From the NCBI GenBank assembly GCA_039920165.1, contig JBDSEG010000394.1, positions 1-26,150 on the forward strand: a stretch of 26,150 nt of DNA, read 5' to 3'. This document shows, piece after piece, positions 8,143 to 15,556 of the stretch; the stretch's first letter is position 1; each line of letters starts with the position of its first letter. Under the pieces are notes generated by a model, which searched no databases, was not told the DNA's origin, and saw nothing but the letters and a program-made list of their open reading frames with translations. Both the position numbers and the translations under genes were made by a program. Source of the stretch: JBDSEG01 sp039920165. Lineage in GTDB: Bacteria > Pseudomonadota > Gammaproteobacteria > Burkholderiales > Burkholderiaceae_C.

Positions 8143-9284
8143 CATTCGAACTGCTCGCCGCCGACGGCCATGCCCGACGCGGCCGCCTGACGCTCGCGCA
8201 CGGCGTGGTCGAGACCCCGGTTTTCATGCCGGTGGGCACCTACGGCACGGTCAAGGGCGTGCTGCCGGCGTCGCTCGAAGCGATGGGCGCGCAGATCATC
8301 CTCGGCAACACCTTCCACCTGTGGTTGCGACCCGGCATCGAGGTGCTGGCGCAGTTCCGCGGTCTGCACCGCTTCGAGGGCTGGCCGCGGCCGATCCTGA
8401 CCGACAGCGGCGGCTTTCAGGTCTGGTCGCTCGGCGCGATGCGCAAGATCACCGAGGAGGGCGTGCGCTTCGCCTCGCCGGTCAACGGCGACAAGCTCTT
8501 CCTCACGCCCGAGATCAGCATGCAGATCCAGCATGTGCTCGACAGCGACATCGTCATGCAGTTCGACGAGTGCACGCCGTACCAGACCGAAGGCGTCGAG
8601 ACCACCGAGCGCGATGCGCGCGCCTCGATGGAACTGAGCTTGCGCTGGGCCGCGCGCTGCCGCGACGAATTCGATCGGCTCGAGAACGGCAACGCCCTGT
8701 TCGGCATCGTCCAGGGCGGCATGTTCGAGAGCCTGCGCGAAGCCTCGGTCGAAGCCCTCGTCGAGCTCGACCTGCCGGGCTACGCGGTCGGCGGCGTCAG
8801 CGTCGGCGAACCCAAGGACGAGATGCGGCGCATCGTCGCCCACACGCCGCACCGATTGCCGATGCACAAGCCTCGTTATCTGATGGGGGTGGGAACGCCC
8901 GAGGATCTGATCGAAGGCGTCGCCGCCGGAGTCGACATGTTCGATTGCGTGATGCCGACGCGCAATGCACGCAATGGCCATCTCTTCACGCGCTTTGGCG
9001 ACCTGAAACTTCGCAATGCGCGCCACCGCACCGACGAGCGGCCGATCGACGAGAGCTGCACGTGCCACGCCTGCCGCAACACGACGCCCTTCGGTGGCGG
9101 CTTCTCGCGCGCCTATCTGCACCACCTCGAACGCTGCGGCGAGATGCTCGCGCCGATGCTGGCGAGCATCCACAACCTGCATTACTACCTGAACCTCATG
9201 CGCGAGGTGCGCGAGGCGCTGGACGAGGGGCGCTTCGCCGCCTATGCGCAGCGCTTTCACGCCGACCGCGCCCGCGGCGTCTAG
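8136..9284 (+). CDS. tgt: tRNA-guanine transglycosylase Tgt
   Basis: Tgt exchanges guanine 34 of GUN-anticodon tRNAs for preQ1, the step before QueA. The 382-residue product has the general-base aspartate D90 in LTDSGGFQVWSL, GIVQGGMFESLR, and the nucleophile D270 in MFDCVMPTRNARNG. Zinc ligands are visible as C308, C310, C313 (CTCHAC) and H346 (IHNL). Between C313 and the SRAYLHHL motif there are about seven more residues (TTPFGGG, about 316-322) than in the Zymomonas and E. coli enzymes, an insertion next to the zinc site. The ATG at 8136 lies inside the queA stop region. The yajC-secD-secF genes that often follow tgt are absent; a convergent rlmJ follows instead. Confidence 0.96.
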   Translation: MLTFELLAADGHARRGRLTLAHGVVETPVFMPVGTYGTVKGVLPASLEAMGAQIILGNTFHLWLRPGIEVLAQFRGLHRFEGWPRPILTDSGGFQVWSLGAMRKITEEGVRFASPVNGDKLFLTPEISMQIQHVLDSDIVMQFDECTPYQTEGVETTERDARASMELSLRWAARCRDEFDRLENGNALFGIVQGGMFESLREASVEALVELDLPGYAVGGVSVGEPKDEMRRIVAHTPHRLPMHKPRYLMGVGTPEDLIEGVAAGVDMFDCVMPTRNARNGHLFTRFGDLKLRNARHRTDERPIDESCTCHACRNTTPFGGGFSRAYLHHLERCGEMLAPMLASIHNLHYYLNLMREVREALDEGRFAAYAQRFHADRARGV

Positions 9285-9366
9285 CGACCTGAAAACGATT
9301 AATTCGTCAGTGCCTGCCGCGCGCGGAGTTCTAACTAACACACCCGCAGGAGGGAGGCCGGGCCGA

Positions 9367-10212
9367 TCAAGCCGCGCGCTGTTCGAGCAGGAAATTCGCG
9401 CCTTCGTACTGGCCGAGCACCTCGATCAGGTACGGCAGGAGTTCGAGCAGGCGCGCATGCAGCGTGTGCGGCGGATTGAAGATGAAAATGCCGCTGCCCG
9501 CGAGACCGAAGCCCTGGGAGTCGGGTTCCTGCACGGTCAACCGGGCATGCAGCCAGCCCTTGGGCGCCAGCGCTTCGAGCCGCTTCGGCAGGCGCGCGGC
9601 TTCGAGCTTGGTGACCTGCGGATACCAGACCATGTAGACGCCGTCGGCAAAGCGCTCGACCGCCTCGCGCAGCGATGCGATCACGCGCAGGTAGTCGCGC
9701 TGGCCCTCGTAGCTCGGGTCTATCAGGACGACGGCGCGGCGCGACCACGGGGGAACCTGGCTCTTCAGCCCGTCGAAGCCGTCGACGTCGTAGACCTCGC
9801 AGCGCACCGCCTGGGCAGCCAGGTACGAGGCGAGGATTCGGTGGTCGGTGGGGTGTAGTTCGAAGGCGCGCAACTGGTCCTGCGAACGCAGCAGCATGGC
9901 CGCGAATGCCGGCGAGCCGGGGTACTGCTCGAGCCGGCCCTGCGGATTGAACGATCGCACTAGGCCGACATAGTCGGCCAGTTCGGGCGGCAGATCATCG
10001 CGAAGCCAGAGCCGGCCAATGCCGACCTCGTACTCGCCCTTCTTCTGCGCGTAGCGCCCTTCGAGCGAGTAGCCGCCGGCGCCGGCATGGGTATCGACGA
10101 CCCGGTACGGCTTGTCTTTTGCATTCATGTGCCGCAGCACCATGGCGTAGACCATGTGCTTGAGCACGTCGGCGTGGTTGCCCGCGTGGAAAGCGTGGCG
10201 GTAGGCGAGCAT
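9367..10212 (-). CDS. rlmJ: 23S rRNA (adenine-2030 N6) methyltransferase RlmJ
   Basis: RlmJ (YhiR) methylates A2030 of 23S rRNA using S-adenosylmethionine. The 281-residue product matches the E. coli length (280). It opens with MLAYRHAFHAGNHADVLKH, an unmistakable family signature, followed by VVDTHAGAGGYSLEG (SAM-binding motif I), YPGSPAFAAMLLR and ELHPTD. The catalytic motif IV reads DPSY (in VLIDPSYEGQRDY) where E. coli has DPPY. The ATG at 10212 is chosen because it begins the conserved sequence; the frame is open 19 codons further up but that part runs through a strong hairpin. It is convergent with tgt (82-nt gap) and lies downstream of the Kbp-like gene. Confidence 0.95.
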   Translation of the reverse strand: MLAYRHAFHAGNHADVLKHMVYAMVLRHMNAKDKPYRVVDTHAGAGGYSLEGRYAQKKGEYEVGIGRLWLRDDLPPELADYVGLVRSFNPQGRLEQYPGSPAFAAMLLRSQDQLRAFELHPTDHRILASYLAAQAVRCEVYDVDGFDGLKSQVPPWSRRAVVLIDPSYEGQRDYLRVIASLREAVERFADGVYMVWYPQVTKLEAARLPKRLEALAPKGWLHARLTVQEPDSQGFGLAGSGIFIFNPPHTLHARLLELLPYLIEVLGQYEGANFLLEQRAA

Positions 10213-10243
10213 CGACAAGTACGGGCGGTGGGCAAGCCCGGAC

Positions 10244-10275
10244 TGTACGGTGGTGCCGCTTGGCGCCACCGTACA
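10244..10275 (-). terminator. Strong hairpin between kbp and rlmJ
   Basis: The arms TGTACGGTGG and CCACCGTACA (10244-10253 and 10266-10275) pair perfectly and continue inward with a T-G wobble and a further GCC/GGC, leaving a four-base loop, about 14 pairs in all. It starts 7 nt after the kbp stop codon on the minus strand. No T-run follows, so it could be an imperfect terminator, an RNA-stabilising 3' structure, or an attenuator ahead of rlmJ. The fold is certain by base pairing; the function is inference. Confidence 0.6.
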
Positions 10276-10282
10276 CGCAGGG

Positions 10283-10771
10283 TCAGGCCGGGATGCGCAG
10301 CAACTGGCCCGGATAGATCTTGTCCGGGTTCGACAGCATCGGCTTGTTGGCCTCGAAGATCTTCATATAGTCGTTCGCGTTGCCGTACTGCGACTTCGCG
10401 ATCGCCGACAACGTGTCACCCTTGACCACTGTGTAGTAGCGAGATTCGTCGGCCGGCTGGCTGACCGTCATCATGTCGTTGACCTGGGCGACACCGTGCA
10501 CGTTGCCGCAGCACAGCAGGATCTTTTCCTTGGTGGCCTGGTCGGCCGCCACACCCGATACCGTCACCATGCCGCTCGCACCGTCGAACTTGACGTCCAG
10601 GCCGTCGGCGCTCAGCTTCTGCGCAGCGATGTAGCTCTCGATCGCGCGCGACGCGGTCTCGTTGGCCTGTTCCACGGTGGGTCCGGCAGGCGCCGCGGGC
10701 GTCGCCGCAGCGGCGCTCTTGATGCCGAACAGCTTCTCACCGGCTTCCTTGAAAAAACTCACGATGCTCAT
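10283..10771 (-). CDS. kbp: Kbp/YgaU-like BON-LysM protein
   Basis: This is a 162-residue protein resembling E. coli Kbp (YgaU, 149 residues), a cytoplasmic potassium-binding protein. It begins MSIVSFFKEAGEKLFG, has a low-complexity Ala/Pro stretch (about 20-32), a BON domain (about 35-105, ending KEKILLCCGNVHGVAQVNDM) and a C-terminal LysM domain (about 113-160: YTVVKGDTLSAIAKSQYGNA, then IFEANKPMLSNPDKIYPGQL). No signal peptide is visible, in agreement with a cytoplasmic location. The ATG at 10771 has a good Shine-Dalgarno (GGAGG, 5 nt spacing). A TAACAAT box upstream (10808-10802) may be its -10. The strong hairpin follows its stop codon. K+ binding is inferred from the family only. Confidence 0.88.
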   Translation of the reverse strand: MSIVSFFKEAGEKLFGIKSAAAATPAAPAGPTVEQANETASRAIESYIAAQKLSADGLDVKFDGASGMVTVSGVAADQATKEKILLCCGNVHGVAQVNDMMTVSQPADESRYYTVVKGDTLSAIAKSQYGNANDYMKIFEANKPMLSNPDKIYPGQLLRIPA

Positions 10772-11121
10772 CTGGCCTCCTCGAATGATGTGGGAATGCA
10801 GATTGTTAGCTCGACAGGGCGTCCGCGCTGTCGGACGAAATCCCGAACTGACGTGTGCGGACGCGTCTCGCGCCGAGCTTCCAAGGCCCCCGTTCGGGGG
10901 TCCGCCCGCCCTGCAAGTGCGGGTAACAGGTCGCATTACACTGGCGTGACAATCCCGCACCGAGGGGCGCCGCGGAGGTTTTGCATCTCGGACGGAACGT
11001 GATTTGCCAAGGACTTGATCGCCACCGATTCGAGCATCCGCGTGGCCCCGGGCGCGCCCATCTCGCAGCCCCGCGTCGCCGGCGCCACCCTCTCCAACTT
11101 CACCTTGACGACTGGACCTCC
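10772..11121. other. 350-nt divergent intergenic region, kbp to pckG
   Basis: No convincing gene is seen. On the kbp side a minus-strand TAACAAT (10808-10802) could be a -10 element. Nearby, CGTCCG (10820-10825) and CGGACG (10832-10837) form an inverted repeat with a 6-nt spacer, and CGGACG recurs at 10858-10863, which could be an operator. CCCCCGTTCGGGGG (10887-10900) is a compact hairpin. A plus-strand TACACT (10937-10942) could be a -10 for pckG and would give a leader of about 170 nt. The strand from 10981 on is open in the pckG frame but does not look like conserved protein. Confidence 0.4.
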
Positions 11122-13017
11122 ATGAACCGACCCGCGATGCCAGGGCTGCGCGCCAACGTCCCTGCCACCCTCCAACATCAACGCCTGAAGGACTGGGTGG
11201 CAAAGGTTGCCGATCTCACCGAAGCGCGCGATGTTTACTGGTGCGATGGCAGCGAGGCCGAATACCAGCGCCTGTGCGCACAGCTCGTCGCTGGCGGCAC
11301 CTTCACCCGACTGAACCCCGAACTGCGCCCGAACAGCTATCTCGCGCGCAGCACTCCGAGCGACGTGGCGCGGGTCGAGGACCGAACCTTCATCTGCTCG
11401 GAGCGCCAGGAGGACGCGGGCCCGACCAACAACTGGATGGCCCCGGCCGATATGCGGGCGCTGCTGGAGACCGGTAGCGCCGACGGCAAGCCGGGCCTGT
11501 TCAAGGGTGCGATGCGCGGCCGCACGATGTACGTGGTGCCGTTCTCGATGGGGCCGCTCGGTTCGCCGATCGCACACATCGGGGTCGAGTTGTCGGACAG
11601 CCCGTATGTGGCCGTCAATATGAAGATCATGACCCGCATGGGTTCGGCGGTGCTCGACGTGCTGGGCCAAGACGGCCATTTCGTGCCCTGCGTGCATACC
11701 GTGGGCGCGCCGCTGGAGCCAGGCCAGAAGGACGTGGCCTGGCCATGCAACGACACCAAGTACATCGTCCACTACCCGAAGACGCAGGAGATTTGGAGCT
11801 ACGGTTCGGGCTACGGCGGCAACGCGCTGCTCGGCAAGAAGTGCTTCGCGCTGCGCATCGCGAGCATGATGGGGCGTGAGCAGGGATGGCTGGCCGAGCA
11901 CATGCTGATCCTCGGCGTGACCTCGCCCGAAGGCCGCAAGCACCACATCGCCGCGGCCTTTCCGAGCGCCTGCGGCAAGACCAACTTCTCGATGCTGATT
12001 CCGCCGGCGGCGCTGTCCGACTGGAAGGTCACGACCATCGGCGACGATATCGCCTGGATCAAGCCGGGCGCCGACGGCCGCCTGTATGCGATCAATCCCG
12101 AGGCCGGCTATTTCGGCGTCGCCCCTGGCACGAACGACGAGACCAACTTCAACTGCATGCAAAGCCTGCGGCGCGACGTGATCTTCACGAACGTGGCGCT
12201 CACGCCGGACGGTGATGTGTGGTGGGAAGGCATGACCAAGACCCCGCCGGCCGAACTCACCGACTGGCAGGGGCAGCGCTGGACGCCCGAGATCGCGCGC
12301 AAGGCCGGCGCTGACGGCAAGCCCAGGCCCGCAGCGCACCCGAATGCGCGCTTCACGGTTGCCGCGCTCAACAACCCGGCGCTCGACCCCGAGTGGGACA
12401 ACCCCGCCGGCGTGCCGATCGATGCCTTCATCTTCGGCGGCCGGCGTTCGACCACGGTGCCGCTCGTAACCGAGGCGCGCAGTTGGACCGAGGGCGTCTA
12501 CATGGCTGCCACCATGGGCAGCGAGACCACCGCCGCCGCCGGCGGCAAGCAGGGTGTGGTGCGGCGCGACCCGTTCGCCATGCTGCCCTTCGTCGGCTAC
12601 AACATGAGCGACTATTTCCGTCACTGGCTCGACCTGGGCGCCAAGCTGCAATCGGCCGGCGCCGCGGCGCTGCCGAAGATCTACTGCGTCAACTGGTTTC
12701 GCAAGGGCGACGACGGCAAATTCGTGTGGCCCGGTTATGGCGAGAACATGCGCGTGCTGCAGTGGATCGTGGCGCGCGTCGAAGGCAGCGGTCAGGGCCG
12801 CGACAACCTCTTTGGCACCACCCCGCGCTACGCCGACCTGAACTGGAACGGTCTCGACTTCAGCCCGGCGCAGTTCGAGCAGGTCGCCAGCGTCGACCCC
12901 GCCGCGTGGCGGGCCGAGCTGGCGCTGCACACCGAGTTGTTCCGCACCCTCGAGCACCATCTGCCGCCCGAACTCGACGCCACGCGGACGAGCCTCGAGC
13001 AGCGGCTTGCGGCTTGA
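11122..13017 (+). CDS. pckG: Phosphoenolpyruvate carboxykinase (GTP)
   Basis: This enzyme converts oxaloacetate plus GTP to phosphoenolpyruvate, CO2 and GDP, the entry to gluconeogenesis. The 631-residue product is of the GTP-dependent class. It shows NNWMAPADM, GRTMYVVPFSMGPLGSP, and the kinase-1a loop AAFPSACGKTN with the class-specific reactive cysteine at residue 284 and lysine 286. IGDDIAWI (kinase-2 region) and FIFGGRRSTTVPLV (guanine/metal region) follow. The ATG at 11122 starts MNRPAMPGLR, similar to other beta-proteobacterial PckG N-termini; the Shine-Dalgarno is weak. The next gene begins 20 nt after its stop. Carbon-source control of the long leader is plausible but not shown. Confidence 0.97.
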   Translation: MNRPAMPGLRANVPATLQHQRLKDWVAKVADLTEARDVYWCDGSEAEYQRLCAQLVAGGTFTRLNPELRPNSYLARSTPSDVARVEDRTFICSERQEDAGPTNNWMAPADMRALLETGSADGKPGLFKGAMRGRTMYVVPFSMGPLGSPIAHIGVELSDSPYVAVNMKIMTRMGSAVLDVLGQDGHFVPCVHTVGAPLEPGQKDVAWPCNDTKYIVHYPKTQEIWSYGSGYGGNALLGKKCFALRIASMMGREQGWLAEHMLILGVTSPEGRKHHIAAAFPSACGKTNFSMLIPPAALSDWKVTTIGDDIAWIKPGADGRLYAINPEAGYFGVAPGTNDETNFNCMQSLRRDVIFTNVALTPDGDVWWEGMTKTPPAELTDWQGQRWTPEIARKAGADGKPRPAAHPNARFTVAALNNPALDPEWDNPAGVPIDAFIFGGRRSTTVPLVTEARSWTEGVYMAATMGSETTAAAGGKQGVVRRDPFAMLPFVGYNMSDYFRHWLDLGAKLQSAGAAALPKIYCVNWFRKGDDGKFVWPGYGENMRVLQWIVARVEGSGQGRDNLFGTTPRYADLNWNGLDFSPAQFEQVASVDPAAWRAELALHTELFRTLEHHLPPELDATRTSLEQRLAA

Positions 13018-13037
13018 CCCGCAACCGGCACTGGAGC

Positions 13038-13814
13038 ATGCCCGCCCCCCAATCTCCGCCGGTCCATCGCGCAGTTTCCAGCGACCTGACCGACGCCGAA
13101 TTCGCCGAACTCGACGAATTGCTTGCGAGCACGCCCGAGCCGCTCGAACCGGTCGACGTCGTCATGCTCGACGGCTTTCTGTGCGGCGTGCTGGTCCAGC
13201 CGGTGCTGTTGCAGCCCGAGACCTGGCTCGCGCACGTCTTCGACTTCGAGGCGCGCTCGCTGCCCGACGATGCGGATCCGGCGTGGCGCGATCGCGTCAC
13301 GGCGCTCGTCCTGCGCCGGCACGCCGCGCTCAACCGCTCGCTTGTGGAGGACGGCTGGTTCGATCCGCTTGTGCTCGAGTTCGACGCCGATGCACCCGCC
13401 GAGCCGGGTGACGGAGCCGAGGGCAACGCGCCGGCTGCCGACGTGAACCCGATCTCGCAGGCGCTGATGCCGTGGGTGGCGGGTTTCCAGCATGCGATGC
13501 TGAGCTTTCCCGACCTGTCCGAAATGGCCGATGACGACGTGATGACAGCGTTCGCGCGCTTGTACCGTCACCTGCCGGCCGAGACCCCCGAGGAGCTCGA
13601 ACTGGTCGGGATCCTCGACCTCGAGCGCCCGCTCGAATCGCTCGACGATGCGATGGAGGAACTGGTCGCCTGCGTCGCCGACCTGTACGACCTGACGCGC
13701 GAGCAGCGCTACAAGGTCGACACCGTCCGGCGTGATGCGCCCAAGGTTGGTCGCAACGACCCCTGCCCGTGCGGCAGCGGCAAGAAGTTCAAGCAGTGCC
13801 ACGGGGCCGCATAG
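13038..13814 (+). CDS. UPF0149/YecA family protein with C-terminal SEC-C zinc motif
   Basis: This is a 258-residue acidic protein. The N-terminal and central part (about 15-200) resembles the UPF0149/YecA family (LTDAEFAELDELLAS, then VVMLDGFLCGVLV). The C-terminus is a SEC-C motif, RNDPCPCGSGKKFKQCHG, with metal ligands C243, C245, C254 and H255; similar tails bind zinc in SecA and link proteins to SecB or ribosomes. The function is uncertain; the E. coli relative YecA associates with ribosomes and SecA-type clients. The ATG at 13038 lies 20 nt after pckG, suggesting co-transcription; the purine-rich GGAG is too close to the ATG to be a strong binding site, so the start could differ by a few codons. 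Confidence 0.85.
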   Translation: MPAPQSPPVHRAVSSDLTDAEFAELDELLASTPEPLEPVDVVMLDGFLCGVLVQPVLLQPETWLAHVFDFEARSLPDDADPAWRDRVTALVLRRHAALNRSLVEDGWFDPLVLEFDADAPAEPGDGAEGNAPAADVNPISQALMPWVAGFQHAMLSFPDLSEMADDDVMTAFARLYRHLPAETPEELELVGILDLERPLESLDDAMEELVACVADLYDLTREQRYKVDTVRRDAPKVGRNDPCPCGSGKKFKQCHGAA

Positions 13815-13854
13815 GTCCGTGTCGCTAGCGGCACCGCGCGCGATCCGCTGAGCG

Positions 13855-14625
13855 ATGCGGCTGCAACTCCTGTCCGACCTGCACCTGGAGACCGAGCGCT
13901 TCGAGCCCGAGCCGGCGCACGACGCCGAACTGCTGCTGCTCGCCGGCGATATCGACAGCGGCTGGTCCGGCCTTGAGCATTTTCGCGACTGGCCGGTGCC
14001 GGTGCTCTTCGTCGCTGGCAACCACGAATACGACGGCCGCGAAGTGACCCGCTCGACCCCGATGCTGCGCGATCACTGCGCCGCGCTCGGCATTCGAATG
14101 CTCGAGCGCGAGAGCCTCGTCGTGGCCGATCGCGCGGGCCGGCGCATCCGGTTCGTCGCAACCACGCGCTGGTGCGATTTCGATCTGTTCGGAACCGCTG
14201 GGCGGGTGCGCGCGATGCGGGCGGCGAAATACTACATGGCCATCATGCGGGCGACCTGCGACGGCGCGCCCTTCGATCCGCCCGCGGTTCGCGCCCTCGC
14301 GCTGCGCTGCCGCGACTGGCTGGCGGCCGAGCTCGCGGCGCCGCGCGGCGACTGGGAGCGCACCGTGGCGGTCACGCATTTCGCGCCCAGCCTGCGCAGC
14401 GCCGACCCGCGCTACGGCGGGCAGCCCGGCACGGCGAGCTTTTGCAATGCCGACGACGATCTGCTGGCGCATGCCGATCTGTGGATCCACGGCCATCTGC
14501 ACTGCCGGCACGACTACGCGGTCGAACATGCGAGCGGCTGCACCCGCGTCGTGTGCAACGCGCGCGGGCATGTCCGCAAGGGCGAGGCTGAGGGCTACGA
14601 GCCACTGCGCGTGCTGGAGGTCTGA
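13855..14625 (+). CDS. Calcineurin-like metallophosphoesterase
   Basis: This is a 256-residue single-domain phosphoesterase of the calcineurin-like superfamily. All metal-binding motifs are visible: SDLH with D8 and H10, GD at 31-32, GNHE at 55-58, H175 in VTHFAP, and GHLH at 213-216. Two metal ions would be bound. The substrate (nucleotide, phosphodiester or protein phosphate) cannot be named from sequence. No signal peptide, so cytoplasmic. It begins 40 nt after the YecA-type gene and ends 3 nt before a hairpin, making it the probable last gene of the pckG group. The Shine-Dalgarno sequence is poor; the ATG at 13855 is chosen because the first beta strand RLQLLSDLHLE begins immediately. Confidence 0.9.
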   Translation: MRLQLLSDLHLETERFEPEPAHDAELLLLAGDIDSGWSGLEHFRDWPVPVLFVAGNHEYDGREVTRSTPMLRDHCAALGIRMLERESLVVADRAGRRIRFVATTRWCDFDLFGTAGRVRAMRAAKYYMAIMRATCDGAPFDPPAVRALALRCRDWLAAELAAPRGDWERTVAVTHFAPSLRSADPRYGGQPGTASFCNADDDLLAHADLWIHGHLHCRHDYAVEHASGCTRVVCNARGHVRKGEAEGYEPLRVLEV

Positions 14626-14628
14626 GGG

Positions 14629-14645
14629 CGTCGGGAGGCCCGACG
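14629..14645 (+). terminator. Hairpin after the metallophosphoesterase gene
   Basis: CGTCGGG-AGG-CCCGACG is a perfect 7-pair stem with a 3-nt loop, starting 3 nt after the stop codon. Only GTT follows, not a full T-run. Its position between two convergent frames fits a terminator. Confidence 0.55.
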
Positions 14646-14679
14646 GTTCCGGCGCGCATAGGTTCGCAGCCGACCGGCG

Positions 14680-14886
14680 CTACAACCCGCTGCGCCGTGT
14701 GAGGCGGTGCTCCCAGGGCAGTTTGGGATGCGCGGTCGTGGCCGGCGCAACGGACGCGGCGGAGCCATGCGCGACGCTCGCATCCAGCCCGAACGCCGTG
14801 CCCAGATCGGCATAGTCGGTGAGCACCACCTCCACCGCGGGGGTTGGTAGCTGCTTGCAAGTCGGGGCAGGGTCGGGCGTGGTCAT
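14680..14886 (-). CDS. Small hypothetical protein (68 residues)
   Basis: Not recognised. The frame encodes 68 residues starting MTTPDPAPTCKQLPTP and ending LPWEHRLTRRSGL. Support for being real: a good GGAG six nucleotides before the ATG at 14886, strongly G/C-biased third codon positions like the neighbouring genes, and a convergent hairpin beyond its stop. It has no membrane segment or signal peptide and one cysteine (C10). The C-terminus is basic with a Trp. It lies alone, convergent with the metallophosphoesterase gene. It could be a conserved small protein or a chance open frame. Confidence 0.45.
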   Translation of the reverse strand: MTTPDPAPTCKQLPTPAVEVVLTDYADLGTAFGLDASVAHGSAASVAPATTAHPKLPWEHRLTRRSGL

Positions 14887-15245
14887 GGCGGGCTCCGCAC
14901 GCATCAAGCCGATGCCCTACCAGTGTCCCGCGTCGGACGACTGCGTGAGGTCGCAAATTGCCGCCGCCGGGCGGCGCAGTTCACGCCCGGTGCGAATTCG
15001 TTCACTGGCCAGCGCCGCCATCGCGATCGTCGGCACAGCCGATCAAGAATTTCGCCGTCGTCGGGGGTTGAGTCTCCAGCACGCGGGGAGCGGCATAGGT
15101 AAGATTCTCCGCATGGCGTGGCTCGTGCTTGAAGGCCACGCTCAGGCCCCAACTCCTCCCCACTAGGAAGGATGGAAATTGGAGTCGAACGGACCTAAGG
15201 TTGATGATCAGGAATGCCTTCCCGCAAGGCGCACGGAGCAGGAGC
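14887..15245. other. 359-nt stretch without a clear gene
   Basis: No recognised gene. On the minus strand a 34-codon frame starting at an ATG just upstream encodes MAALASERIRTGRELRRP and ends GHW before the small gene at 14886; it looks protein-like but is too short to judge. On the plus strand TAAGAT (15100-15105) resembles the -10 boxes elsewhere in the window. It is followed by a stem GCGTGGC/GCCACGC (15116-15122 with 15135-15141) and a smaller stem GCCTT/AAGGC near 15215, which would lie in the leader of the frame at 15246. Decayed gene remnants are possible. Confidence 0.3.
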
Positions 15246-15491
15246 ATGACGCGCAGTCCCAGAAGATCGATCACCTGGACAACCGTGGCGGCAACCGTCG
15301 CGGCGGCCGTGATCAGTGCATTGACGCTCGCCGTCAACGAGCAGGGCTCGCTCGCCCGGATGGGATCGGAAGGTCGGGCCATGGCCCGACTGGGCACCGG
15401 CACGAAGAGCGGGCTGGGCAGTCCTGCTGCGGCCACCAGCCCCGACGTGGGGCGCGACGAGCCAAATCGGCGCGGCCCGCCACAGCCTTGA
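15246..15491 (+). CDS. Small putative single-span membrane protein (81 residues)
   Basis: Not recognised. The frame begins MTRSPRRSITWTTVAATVAA and has one hydrophobic segment (about residues 11-30) after a basic N-terminus, so an N-in anchor or uncleaved signal is likely. The rest (about 31-81) is polar and rich in Gly, Pro, Arg and Ser. GGAG stands 7 nt before the ATG. A symmetric hairpin lies 23 nt after the stop, between it and a convergent frame. Third-position bias is weaker than in the strong genes. It may be a real small membrane protein or a chance frame. Confidence 0.35.
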   Translation: MTRSPRRSITWTTVAATVAAAVISALTLAVNEQGSLARMGSEGRAMARLGTGTKSGLGSPAAATSPDVGRDEPNRRGPPQP

Positions 15492-15514
15492 GCCCGGCGC
15501 GTCGCCCCTGATTT

Positions 15515-15542
15515 GGCAGGGCAGCCTCGCCGCAGCCCTGCC
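15515..15542. terminator. Hairpin between two convergent small frames
   Basis: GGCAGGGC (15515-15522) and GCCCTGCC (15535-15542) form a perfect 8-pair stem with a 12-nt loop. It lies in the 65-nt gap between stops at 15491 (plus) and 15557 (minus), the place for a two-way terminator. There is no T-run on the plus side; AAAT precedes it, giving a short A/T-rich flank on the minus-strand exit. Confidence 0.5.
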
Positions 15543-15556
15543 GAGTGGCAGGATGC

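Noticed and set aside
10936..12960. A 674-codon minus-strand frame opposite pckG
   Set aside because: Antisense shadow of pckG, which is supported by its catalytic motifs; composition is not protein-like.
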